Below the pieces are notes generated by a model. It was given only the letters and a program-made list of their open reading frames with translations. It did not search any database and was not told where the DNA came from. Positions 1 to 5,959 of a stretch of 5,986 nt of DNA are shown here, one piece after another; the stretch's first letter is position 1, and each line of letters begins with the position of its first letter. The stretch lies in assembly GCA_021443125.1 (NCBI GenBank), contig JABUUQ010000002.1, positions 811,960-817,945 of the forward strand, written 5' to 3'. This DNA is from Bacteroidales bacterium (GTDB lineage Bacteria; Bacteroidota; Bacteroidia; Bacteroidales; P3). Position numbers and translations under genes: made by a program.

Positions 1-693
1 ATCTTCCTTTAATTTATCCCTCAAAGTGTATAGAATACTCGTTTTCAATCCTGAAAAACTATAATCGTAGGCGGGAATTTTTGTTTTTGCAAATTCAAGC
101 GTTACCTTGCCTTGCTTTGCCAGTCTATCTATGTGAGGACCACCAGGATATGGCAACGAAAGAATCTTTGCCGCCTTATCTATAGTCTCTCCTGCAGCAT
201 CATCTATAGTCTTGCCTAAAACTTCCATAGAATCAGATGCATTTACCTTGATAATCTGTGTGTTACCGCCAGAAACCAAAAGGCATAAGTAAGGAAATTC
301 GGGCACTTTCTGACTTGTGGAATCTTTTACAAAGTGAGCCAAAACATGAGCTTCCAAATGATTTACATCTATTAGAGGAATACCCAAAGCTTGTGAGAAA
401 CTTTTTGCAAAACTTACACCAACAAGCAAAGAACCCATAAGGCCAGGTCCTCTTGTGAAAGCAATAGCCGACAAATCCTCCTTTGTGATGCCTGCGTTTT
501 TTAATGCAACATCTACAACAGGTATTATATTCTGCTGATGAGCCCTTGATGCCAATTCGGGAACCACTCCTCCATATAGTTCGTGTACCTTTTGCGATGC
601 AGTTACATTGCTTAAACACAAAAAGTTACTATCCATAACTGCCGCCGAAGTGTCATCGCAAGAAGACTCTATTGCAAGTATATATTCGTTCAT
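1..693 (-). CDS. tsaD: TsaD, tRNA N6-adenosine threonylcarbamoyltransferase (partial, C-terminus off the left edge)
   Basis: TsaD transfers the threonylcarbamoyl group from TC-AMP to A37 of tRNAs that read ANN codons. In bacteria it works in the cytoplasm with TsaB and TsaE. The ATG lies at 693-691 and 231 codons are visible, starting MNEYILAIESSCDDTSAAV, the standard ASKHA-fold opening of the Kae1/TsaD family. NHLEAH (residues 111-116) supplies the metal-binding His112 and His116. SGGNTQ (141-146), DDAAGE (164-169) and FSGLKT (213-218) are further family signatures. Full-length members have about 335-340 residues, so roughly 105 residues are missing, including the C-terminal metal-ligand Asp. 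The visible frame is intact. The gene is divergent from the ydfG-priA cluster and has its own -7-like promoter element directly upstream. The start is secure because the conserved family N-terminus begins at this Met. Confidence 0.96.
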   Translation of the reverse strand, partial: MNEYILAIESSCDDTSAAVMDSNFLCLSNVTASQKVHELYGGVVPELASRAHQQNIIPVVDVALKNAGITKEDLSAIAFTRGPGLMGSLLVGVSFAKSFSQALGIPLIDVNHLEAHVLAHFVKDSTSQKVPEFPYLCLLVSGGNTQIIKVNASDSMEVLGKTIDDAAGETIDKAAKILSLPYPGGPHIDRLAKQGKVTLEFAKTKIPAYDYSFSGLKTSILYTLRDKLKED

Positions 694-710
694 TTTACCA
701 TTATTTTTTG

Positions 711-741
711 CAAAGATAAGAAAATTTAACAAAACCCTAAA
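711..741 (-). promoter_or_regulatory. Candidate Bacteroidota-type promoter for tsaD
   Basis: Read on the minus strand, 718-711 is TATCTTTG, an exact match to the TAnnTTTG -7 element of the Bacteroidota primary sigma factor. Nineteen bases upstream, 741-738 reads TTTA, a three-of-four match to the TTTG -33 element. Transcription would begin near 706, giving a leader of about a dozen bases before the ATG at 693. The motif match is seen directly; promoter activity is inferred. Confidence 0.55.
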
Positions 742-807
742 AACTCAGACCGCCACAAGTCTTATCTAAAATCCCAATACACCATACCATTCCCGAGTAC
801 TAACTTG

Positions 808-854
808 CGTGAACAATGCAGTGTATTAGAGATTAAATGCATGTGTTGTTCGCG
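808..854. repeat. Imperfect inverted repeat (possible RNA hairpin)
   Basis: CGTGAACAA at 808-816 pairs with TTGTTCGCG at 846-854 over nine base pairs, one of them G-U. Further in, TGCA at 817-820 pairs with TGCA at 838-841, leaving a four-base bulge on the right arm and a 17-base loop. No U-tract follows on either strand, so it is not an intrinsic terminator. Its function is unknown. Confidence 0.4.
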
Positions 855-870
855 ACTATAATGACTATAA
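854..870. repeat. Tandem direct repeat, two copies of GACTATAA
   Basis: GACTATAA occurs at 854-861 and again at 863-870, separated by a single T, a 9-nt period. It abuts the right arm of the hairpin at 808-854. It could be a pair of protein-binding half-sites or a chance duplication. Confidence 0.4.
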
Positions 871-913
871 GGGAATATCAAACATCGTGTATTTAGTTCG
901 TGAATGATACAGT

Positions 914-952
914 TTATTTGTTAAGTTGCATATAGTAAAACTTAATAAATAA
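914..952. repeat. Long AT-rich inverted repeat upstream of the ydfG promoter
   Basis: The arm at 914-927 (TTATTTGTTAAGTT) pairs with 939-952 (AACTTAATAAATAA) over 14 bp, the only deviation being a G-U pair (920/946). The spacer at 928-938 is 11 bases. The repeat ends about 35 bp before the TAACTTTG element at 988, so it lies upstream of the core promoter. That position suits an operator or activator site better than a leader hairpin. No U-tract follows in either direction. Confidence 0.6.
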
Positions 953-980
953 TTTGCTAAAACAGGTGTATTTTGTATTT

Positions 981-1011
981 TTTGTAGTAACTTTGCTATA
1001 CGATTATTTTG
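981..1011 (+). promoter_or_regulatory. Candidate promoter(s) for the ydfG-meaB-lipoprotein-priA cluster
   Basis: Two overlapping Bacteroidota-type candidates are visible. TAACTTTG at 988-995 matches the TAnnTTTG -7 consensus exactly but has no good TTTG 19-21 bases upstream. TTTG at 981-984, followed after 19 bases by TTATTTTG at 1004-1011 (one mismatch), has ideal spacing. Predicted transcription starts are near 999 and 1015, giving leaders of roughly 31 and 16 bases. Which one is used cannot be decided from the sequence. Confidence 0.5.
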
Positions 1012-1030
1012 ATAAATAAAATATAACATT

Positions 1031-1792
1031 ATGAATAAGATTGCTTTAATAACTGGTGCTACTTCTGGCATAGGCAAAGCTTGTGCAGAGAAATTTGCAG
1101 AAAAAGGTTTTGATGTGATAATTACAGGCAGAAGAAAAGAGAGATTGGATGCTTTGGAGAAGTCTTTGAAGGAGAAATTTTCAATACAAGTATTGAGTTT
1201 GAATTTTGATGTAAGAGACAATGCCCAAGTGGAACAACACCTTAACTCGATGCCTGAACAATGGAAAAATATAGATATATTGATAAACAACGCAGGGCTT
1301 GCAGCAGGAAAAGACCCTATACAATCTGCTTTGTTGAGTGATTGGGAACAAATGATAGACACCGATGTAAAAGGTTTGCTTTATATTTCAAGAGTTGTTT
1401 TGCCTTGGATGTGCAAGCAGAATCGTGGCCATGTGATAAATATTTGTTCTATAGCAGGCAAGGAAGTTTATGCAGGAGGAAGCGTTTATTGTGCTGTAAA
1501 ACACGCAGTTGATGCTATAAGTAAGGGAATGAGAATAGATTGTTTGCAACATAATGTGAAGGTTACAAATGTATGTCCTGGAGCAGTGGAAACAGAATTT
1601 TCTATGGTTAGATTCAAAGGCGACAAAGAGAAAAACGATGCAACCTATAAAGGTTTCAAACCACTGACAGGAGAAGATATTGCCGACACTATTTTATATT
1701 GTGCCACATTGCCAGAACACGTAAATATCAACGACCTTGTAATTATGCCGACAGCACAGGCGAACAGTGGCTTATTTTTCCGTCAGAACTAA
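1031..1792 (+). CDS. ydfG: YdfG-type short-chain dehydrogenase/reductase (3-hydroxy acid dehydrogenase / malonic semialdehyde reductase family)
   Basis: This is a 253-residue cytoplasmic classical SDR, close in length to E. coli YdfG (about 248). YdfG oxidises serine and other 3-hydroxy acids with NADP+ and reduces malonic semialdehyde. The nucleotide-binding motif TGATSGIG spans residues 8-15. TGRRKERL (33-40), with Arg35-Arg36 after the second strand, suggests NADP(H). NNAG is at 86-89, the catalytic Ser is Ser140, and YCAVK gives Tyr153 and Lys157. WKNIDILINNAGLA, MVRFKGD and LPEHVNIN closely resemble YdfG, which supports the subfamily call; the actual substrate is inferred. The catalytic-tetrad Asn position (usually Asn in a DxNxKG-like context) is Asp112 here, in IDTDVKG. 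The ATG at 1031 follows an A/T-rich leader without a Shine-Dalgarno sequence. It is the first gene of the cluster, and meaB begins 32 nt after its stop. Confidence 0.88.
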   Translation: MNKIALITGATSGIGKACAEKFAEKGFDVIITGRRKERLDALEKSLKEKFSIQVLSLNFDVRDNAQVEQHLNSMPEQWKNIDILINNAGLAAGKDPIQSALLSDWEQMIDTDVKGLLYISRVVLPWMCKQNRGHVINICSIAGKEVYAGGSVYCAVKHAVDAISKGMRIDCLQHNVKVTNVCPGAVETEFSMVRFKGDKEKNDATYKGFKPLTGEDIADTILYCATLPEHVNINDLVIMPTAQANSGLFFRQN

Positions 1793-1824
1793 TAAACATT
1801 GCAATAAACAATTTTCTATCAAGT

Positions 1825-2931
1825 ATGTACGACCAAATTATCGACAAAAACAATCCCGATTCAGCATTGAAAGTAACCAAGGGTGTGGAGAATCCTATAA
1901 GCATAAATCAGAACTATTTGAAGAATGTAAGGAAAAGACAGGAACTTACTGTAGATGATTATGTTAAAGGCATACTCGAAGGCAACAGAACCATTTTGGC
2001 AAGGGCTATAACTTTGGTGGAAAGCAATTTGTATAAACATCAAGCTTTGGCACAGCAAGTTATAGAGCGTTGTCTTCCGCATTCTGGTGGCAGTGTAAGG
2101 CTTGGAATAACAGGAGTGCCGGGTGTAGGCAAAAGCACAACCATAGAATCTTTGGGCAAAATGCTTACTAATCAAGGGCATAAGGTTGCTGTATTGGCAA
2201 TAGACCCAAGCAGTGAGAGAAGTGGTGGTAGTATTCTTGGAGACAAAACACGAATGGAACTTTTGGCCTCTGACCCTAATGCTTTCATTCGTCCTTCGCC
2301 ATCTGCTGGCAGTTTGGGAGGAGTGGCACGCAAGACAAGGGAAATAATTATTCTTTGTGAGGCCGCTGGTTTTGATGTAGTCATAATTGAAACGGTAGGA
2401 GTAGGACAGAGTGAGGTTTTGGCACATTCTATGGTGGATTTCTTCCTATTGCTTCAACTTGCCAATGCAGGTGATGAACTTCAAGGCATAAAACGTGGCA
2501 TTATGGAGATGGCAGATGCTATTGCAATAAACAAGTGCGAAGGCAAGGAGAAAGAGAGAGGAGAATTGGCTGCATCGAATTATAGAAACGCTTTACATCT
2601 TTTCCCTCCAACAGAAAGTGGTTGGAAACCAAAAGTTTTCACTTGTTCTGCATATGAAAATAATGGCATAGACACAATTTGGAAAACGGTTATGGAATAT
2701 GTAGATATGACAAAAAAGACTGGCTATTTCTATCAAAACCGTAATACTCAAAACCTGAGAATTCTTTCTGAAAGCATAAATCAAGCATTGCGTGATAATT
2801 TTTATCAAAGTGAGATAATCAAAGAGAAACTTGAACTTGCGAAAGACGATATTCTCGACAATAAAATTTCTGCCTACATTATAGCACAAAGATTGATTGA
2901 TGAGTATTTTGAATCATTGAAAACCAAATAA
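1825..2931 (+). CDS. meaB: MeaB/ArgK-type GTPase, methylmalonyl-CoA mutase chaperone
   Basis: This is a 368-residue G3E-family P-loop GTPase of the MeaB (YgfD/ArgK, human MMAA) group. MeaB binds adenosylcobalamin-dependent methylmalonyl-CoA mutase, gates cofactor loading and protects the enzyme from inactivation. In Bacteroidota that mutase serves the succinate-to-propionate route. G1 is GVPGVGKST (97-105), IDPSS (126-130) is the Mg-binding switch I region, ETVGVGQSE (189-197) is G3, and DELQGIKRGIMEMAD (217-231) is strongly family-specific. G4 reads NKCE (236-239) instead of NKxD. The helical N-terminal part is about 35 residues longer than in E. coli ArgK (about 331). The C-terminal helices (roughly 310-368) correspond to the family's dimerisation region. 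The start at 1825 is preferred over the in-frame ATG at 1699, which would add 42 residues lying mostly over the end of ydfG and resembling no MeaB. The lipoprotein gene begins 4 nt downstream. No mutase gene is in the window. Confidence 0.93.
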   Translation: MYDQIIDKNNPDSALKVTKGVENPISINQNYLKNVRKRQELTVDDYVKGILEGNRTILARAITLVESNLYKHQALAQQVIERCLPHSGGSVRLGITGVPGVGKSTTIESLGKMLTNQGHKVAVLAIDPSSERSGGSILGDKTRMELLASDPNAFIRPSPSAGSLGGVARKTREIIILCEAAGFDVVIIETVGVGQSEVLAHSMVDFFLLLQLANAGDELQGIKRGIMEMADAIAINKCEGKEKERGELAASNYRNALHLFPPTESGWKPKVFTCSAYENNGIDTIWKTVMEYVDMTKKTGYFYQNRNTQNLRILSESINQALRDNFYQSEIIKEKLELAKDDILDNKISAYIIAQRLIDEYFESLKTK

Positions 2932-2935
2932 AACC

Positions 2936-3373
2936 ATGAAGCGTTATTTTGTTTATTTGTTTTTTATTATGTTTGCCATGCAGTCTTGTGCCCAAAAAGA
3001 TATTGTTCAACAACCTCCAACACAAACAGACTCAACAATATACAATAGAATCTGGGTGCTTACAAGGTTGAATAACAAAAAAATAAACTACAAGGAAGGC
3101 GATACAAAAATAACCCTTGTAGTTACTTCGGAAAATGAATATGCAAGTGGTTCAAGTGGTTGTAATACCTATGTAGGACAAGTTGTTATAAAACGCAACC
3201 ATATCATGTTCAGAGATATAGGCACAACGCTTATGCTTTGTCCCGACAAAAACGAAGCTTTGGAAAGAACCTACTTGAACAACCTTAACGAAATAGACTC
3301 TTGGAGTATTATCGACGAGGATTTGTATCTTTATAAGAATGACAGACCAATTCTAATCTACACCAAAGAATAA
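2936..3373 (+). CDS. Small META/HslJ-domain lipoprotein
   Basis: This 145-residue protein has a type II signal peptide: MKR, a hydrophobic run at 4-15, and lipobox MQSC with the acylated Cys18. The mature part is a single META domain. WVLTRLNNKKI (40-50) opens the fold, SGSSGCNTYVG (71-81) is the conserved GCN motif, and IGTTLMLCP (95-103) is the T-x-M-x-C motif. Cys76 and Cys102 are the usual conserved cysteine pair. META domains occur in E. coli HslJ, a heat-inducible outer-membrane protein tied to novobiocin resistance. The biochemical role of the family is unclear, so no function is assigned. After Cys18 comes AQKDI, which resembles the Q-K-(D/E) lipoprotein export signal of Bacteroidota, so display on the outer face of the outer membrane is possible. 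The ATG lies 4 nt after the meaB stop, and the TAA shares its last base with the priA ATG. Confidence 0.85.
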   Translation: MKRYFVYLFFIMFAMQSCAQKDIVQQPPTQTDSTIYNRIWVLTRLNNKKINYKEGDTKITLVVTSENEYASGSSGCNTYVGQVVIKRNHIMFRDIGTTLMLCPDKNEALERTYLNNLNEIDSWSIIDEDLYLYKNDRPILIYTKE

Positions 3374-5850
3374 TGCACACTGACACAATACTTTATGCAG
3401 ACGTTATTTTGACGTTGCATTTGCCTTTGTCTTATTGCTATCGTGTACCAAAATCTTTGCACGATAGTATAAAAGTTGGGCAAAGTGTTGTGGTACAGTT
3501 CGGTAAGAAAAAAATCTATTCTGCTCTTGTTGTCAATCTACACCACGATACTCCAAAAACTTCTCAGATAAAATATATCTTGGATATTGTTGATATAGAG
3601 CCAACTATAACGCCTAAGCAGATAGAATTCTTCAAATGGATAGCTGATTATTATATTGCCTACATTGGTGATGTGCTTACTGCTGCCCTACCTGCTGTAT
3701 TCAGATTGAAAAGTGAGACAATAGTAGAGATATCACCTTATTTTTCAGGTGATTTGTCTGCTTTGAACACTGAGGAGCAGAATTTGGTTAATCAAGTTAT
3801 ACAAAAAGGCAAACTGAAACTTGAAGACTACGAAGGAGAGCAAGCCGACACTTTCCTTAAACTTGTAAGCAATCTTATAAAGCAGGATGTGCTTTCAACT
3901 GATGAGGAATTATATGCAAAATACACTCCAAAAAAAGAATTATGCATTGCCTTGAGCCAAGAATATGAGAACCAAGATAAACAAAAACAACTATTTACAG
4001 AGTTGGATTCCAAAAAATCTTTGGCATCTCAATCAAAAACACTTTTGACTTTTTTCTCCTTGTTGCAAGGCAGGGATATGGTTAGAAAATCCGAAATAAT
4101 AGACAAAGGATGTTCTGTTTCATCCTTGCAGACACTATTAAAAAAAGGTGTTTTTGAGGTTAGGGAAGTGGAGGTTTCACGATTAAGACAACTAACAGAA
4201 ACAAAGCAAATCGATAGCATTATACTAAATGATGAACAGCAAAACGCCTATGATTCAATACTTTCGCAGTGGAACAATAAGCCCGTATCCTTGCTTTATG
4301 GCGTTACTGGCAGTGGCAAAACCGAGATTTATATAAAACTTATAGATAAAATCATAAAAGAAGGCGGGCAGGTTTTGTATCTTATTCCCGAAATTGCAAT
4401 ATCTTTCCAACTTATAGAGCGTTTGGAACAATATTTTGGTAATAAGATAGCAGTTTATAATTCCAAATTCTCCACACTCGAAAGAGCAGAGATTTATAAC
4501 AGGGTGAAACTTGCAGAAGACAATGATTCTCGTTTGCAAATTGTCTTAGGTTCAAGGAGTTCTGTATTCTTGCCTTTCAAAAATCTTCAATTGGTTATTG
4601 TTGATGAAGAACACGATGCTTCTTTCAAACAAGCAGAACCCGTACCTCACTACAATGCCAAAGATTCTGCCTTATACCTTGCTAAAATGTTCAATGCAAA
4701 GACCATTCTTGCATCTGCAACACCAAGTCTGGAGTCTTATTATCGTGCAAAACAGGGTGATTATCAACTTTTGGAGATAAAACACAGGTATTTCAATACA
4801 CTTTTGCCAGAAATTCTTATCGCCGACACCAAAGACGCTGTAAGCAAAGGCGAAATGTATGGAGTAATGACAAAAATGCTTCACGATGAGATTGCCGATA
4901 CACTGAAAAACAACCAACAAATCATAATTTTCCAAAATCGTAGAGGTTATGCTCCTCATATTACCTGTAATATCTGTGGTTATACACCAAAATGTCCGAA
5001 TTGCGATGTTTCATTGGTGCTTCACAAACAAACGCATACCCTAAATTGTCATTATTGTGGCCATACGACTGATGTACCTGCCTATTGTCCTGATTGCCAT
5101 TCTCATAGCATAAAAACTATTGGATTGGGAACGGAGAGGATAGAGGAAGAACTTGCAACATATTTCCCAAAGGCGAGCATAATGCGTATGGATTTGGACT
5201 CAACACGAACAAAACAGGCCTACGATAGTATAATAAAGAATTTTGCATCAAAAAAAATAGATATACTTGTTGGAACACAGATTGTTAGCAAAGGATTGGA
5301 TTTTGATAATGTTGGTCTTGTGGGAGTGATAGATGCAGACACTATGTTGCATTTTGCAGATTTCAGAGCATACGAAAGAGCTTTTCAAACACTTTGCCAA
5401 GTTAGTGGAAGAGCAGGAAGAAGAACGGGTAGGGGTAAGGTTATTATTCAAACCTATGAGCCATACAATCAAATAATTAGGGATGTTAGCGAGCATAATT
5501 ACGAATCTATGTTCAGCCATCAGATAAAAGAAAGAAAGGCATTGAATTTTCCTCCATTCTGCCGTATGATAAAAATTACTTTGCAACATAAGGATAGATA
5601 CAACCTGAAAAATAAGGCCTACGAATATGCTTCAAATCTCAAAACTCTTTTTGGTACTCGAATGTTTGGTCCACAAGAACCTCAAATAGCGAGAGTTAGG
5701 AATATGTACAGCCAAATAATCTGGTTGAAGATAGAAAAACAACTATCTTACCAGATTTCTCGTACAAAATTAAGGGAATTCAACGAAGAATTCCTAAGCA
5801 AAGCCGACAACAAAAGCCTTAGAATTTCCATAGATGTGGATCCTATATAA
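3373..5850 (+). CDS. priA: PriA, primosomal protein N' (replication-restart 3'-5' helicase)
   Basis: PriA recognises stalled or collapsed forks and D-loops, unwinds the lagging arm and starts reloading of the replicative helicase. The protein has 825 residues (E. coli PriA has 732). The N-terminal 3'-DNA-end-binding domain (about 7-112) includes YCYRVP and the VGQSVVVQFGKKK strand. A winged-helix-like region fills about 130-275. The superfamily 2 helicase core has Walker A GVTGSGKT (310-317), DEEH (411-414), SATPS (448-452), GTQIVSKGLDF (634-644) and QVSGRAGR (676-683). The inserted zinc domain has eight cysteines at 532, 535, 541, 544, 559, 562, 572 and 575, enough for two Zn sites. FPPFCRM (726-732) and the C-terminal domain (about 765-825) complete the protein. 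The ATG overlaps the lipoprotein stop as TAATG, which suggests translational coupling. The frame is intact and no key motif is missing. Confidence 0.97.
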   Translation: MHTDTILYADVILTLHLPLSYCYRVPKSLHDSIKVGQSVVVQFGKKKIYSALVVNLHHDTPKTSQIKYILDIVDIEPTITPKQIEFFKWIADYYIAYIGDVLTAALPAVFRLKSETIVEISPYFSGDLSALNTEEQNLVNQVIQKGKLKLEDYEGEQADTFLKLVSNLIKQDVLSTDEELYAKYTPKKELCIALSQEYENQDKQKQLFTELDSKKSLASQSKTLLTFFSLLQGRDMVRKSEIIDKGCSVSSLQTLLKKGVFEVREVEVSRLRQLTETKQIDSIILNDEQQNAYDSILSQWNNKPVSLLYGVTGSGKTEIYIKLIDKIIKEGGQVLYLIPEIAISFQLIERLEQYFGNKIAVYNSKFSTLERAEIYNRVKLAEDNDSRLQIVLGSRSSVFLPFKNLQLVIVDEEHDASFKQAEPVPHYNAKDSALYLAKMFNAKTILASATPSLESYYRAKQGDYQLLEIKHRYFNTLLPEILIADTKDAVSKGEMYGVMTKMLHDEIADTLKNNQQIIIFQNRRGYAPHITCNICGYTPKCPNCDVSLVLHKQTHTLNCHYCGHTTDVPAYCPDCHSHSIKTIGLGTERIEEELATYFPKASIMRMDLDSTRTKQAYDSIIKNFASKKIDILVGTQIVSKGLDFDNVGLVGVIDADTMLHFADFRAYERAFQTLCQVSGRAGRRTGRGKVIIQTYEPYNQIIRDVSEHNYESMFSHQIKERKALNFPPFCRMIKITLQHKDRYNLKNKAYEYASNLKTLFGTRMFGPQEPQIARVRNMYSQIIWLKIEKQLSYQISRTKLREFNEEFLSKADNKSLRISIDVDPI

Positions 5851-5900
5851 TTGAAAGACACGTATTTATAAGCGAATAATCTTCCCAAGCATTTACTTGC

Positions 5901-5934
5901 AAGAAAAAAGCCCTAATGCCAAAGCAATAGGGCT
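5901..5934 (-). terminator. Rho-independent terminator, oriented for the minus strand (convergent gene)
   Basis: AGCCCTA at 5909-5915 pairs with TAGGGCT at 5928-5934. After an A-A mismatch, TGC at 5917-5919 pairs with GCA at 5924-5926, leaving the tetraloop CAAA. On the minus strand the stem is followed by six T's (A-run at 5904-5909), as in an intrinsic terminator. On the plus strand GTATAG follows, with no U-tract. It therefore mainly ends the gene entering from the right, though the stem could also weakly stop or protect the 3' end of the priA transcript 58 nt after its stop. Confidence 0.75.
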
Positions 5935-5959
5935 GTATAGTCTTGATATGTAGAACTTT

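Larger units (their letters stand above)
694..1030. other. Divergent intergenic region, no convincing gene
   Basis: These 337 bases separate tsaD (leftward) from the ydfG cluster (rightward). I find only very short reading frames, the longest considered being a 19-codon plus-strand frame from 837, with nothing to support translation. No tRNA cloverleaf was recognisable. The region holds promoter-like elements at both ends, an imperfect hairpin at 808-854, a 9-nt-period direct repeat at 854-870 and a long AT-rich inverted repeat at 914-952. It is longer than two simple promoters need, so an operator region or an unannotated small RNA is possible but unproven. Confidence 0.6.

Noticed and set aside
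263..619. 118-codon minus-strand open frame rich in Cys, Arg and Lys
   Set aside because: It is an alternate-frame shadow of tsaD, whose own frame carries all the conserved motifs.
837..896. 19-codon plus-strand frame in the intergenic region
   Set aside because: It is too short, overlaps the hairpin and tandem repeat, and has no supporting start signal or similarity.
840..910. tRNA-like T-loop words (GTTCGCGAC, GTTCGTGAA)
   Set aside because: No matching acceptor, D or anticodon arms can be drawn around them.
865..1362. 165-codon minus-strand frame reaching into the intergenic region
   Set aside because: It is mostly antisense to the clearly real ydfG-like gene, its sequence resembles no family I recognise, and it has no upstream promoter signal.
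1699..1824. Upstream in-frame extension of meaB starting at 1699
   Set aside because: The 42 extra residues mostly come from reading the ydfG 3' end in another frame and do not resemble a MeaB N-terminus. The ATG at 1825, just after the ydfG stop, is more plausible.
1861..2427. 188-codon minus-strand frame opposite meaB
   Set aside because: It is an antisense shadow of meaB with no recognisable domain and a biased composition.
5886..5899. Small hairpin CAAG-N6-CTTG after priA as a plus-strand terminator
   Set aside because: The stem is only 4 bp and is followed by an A-run, not a T-run, on the plus strand.
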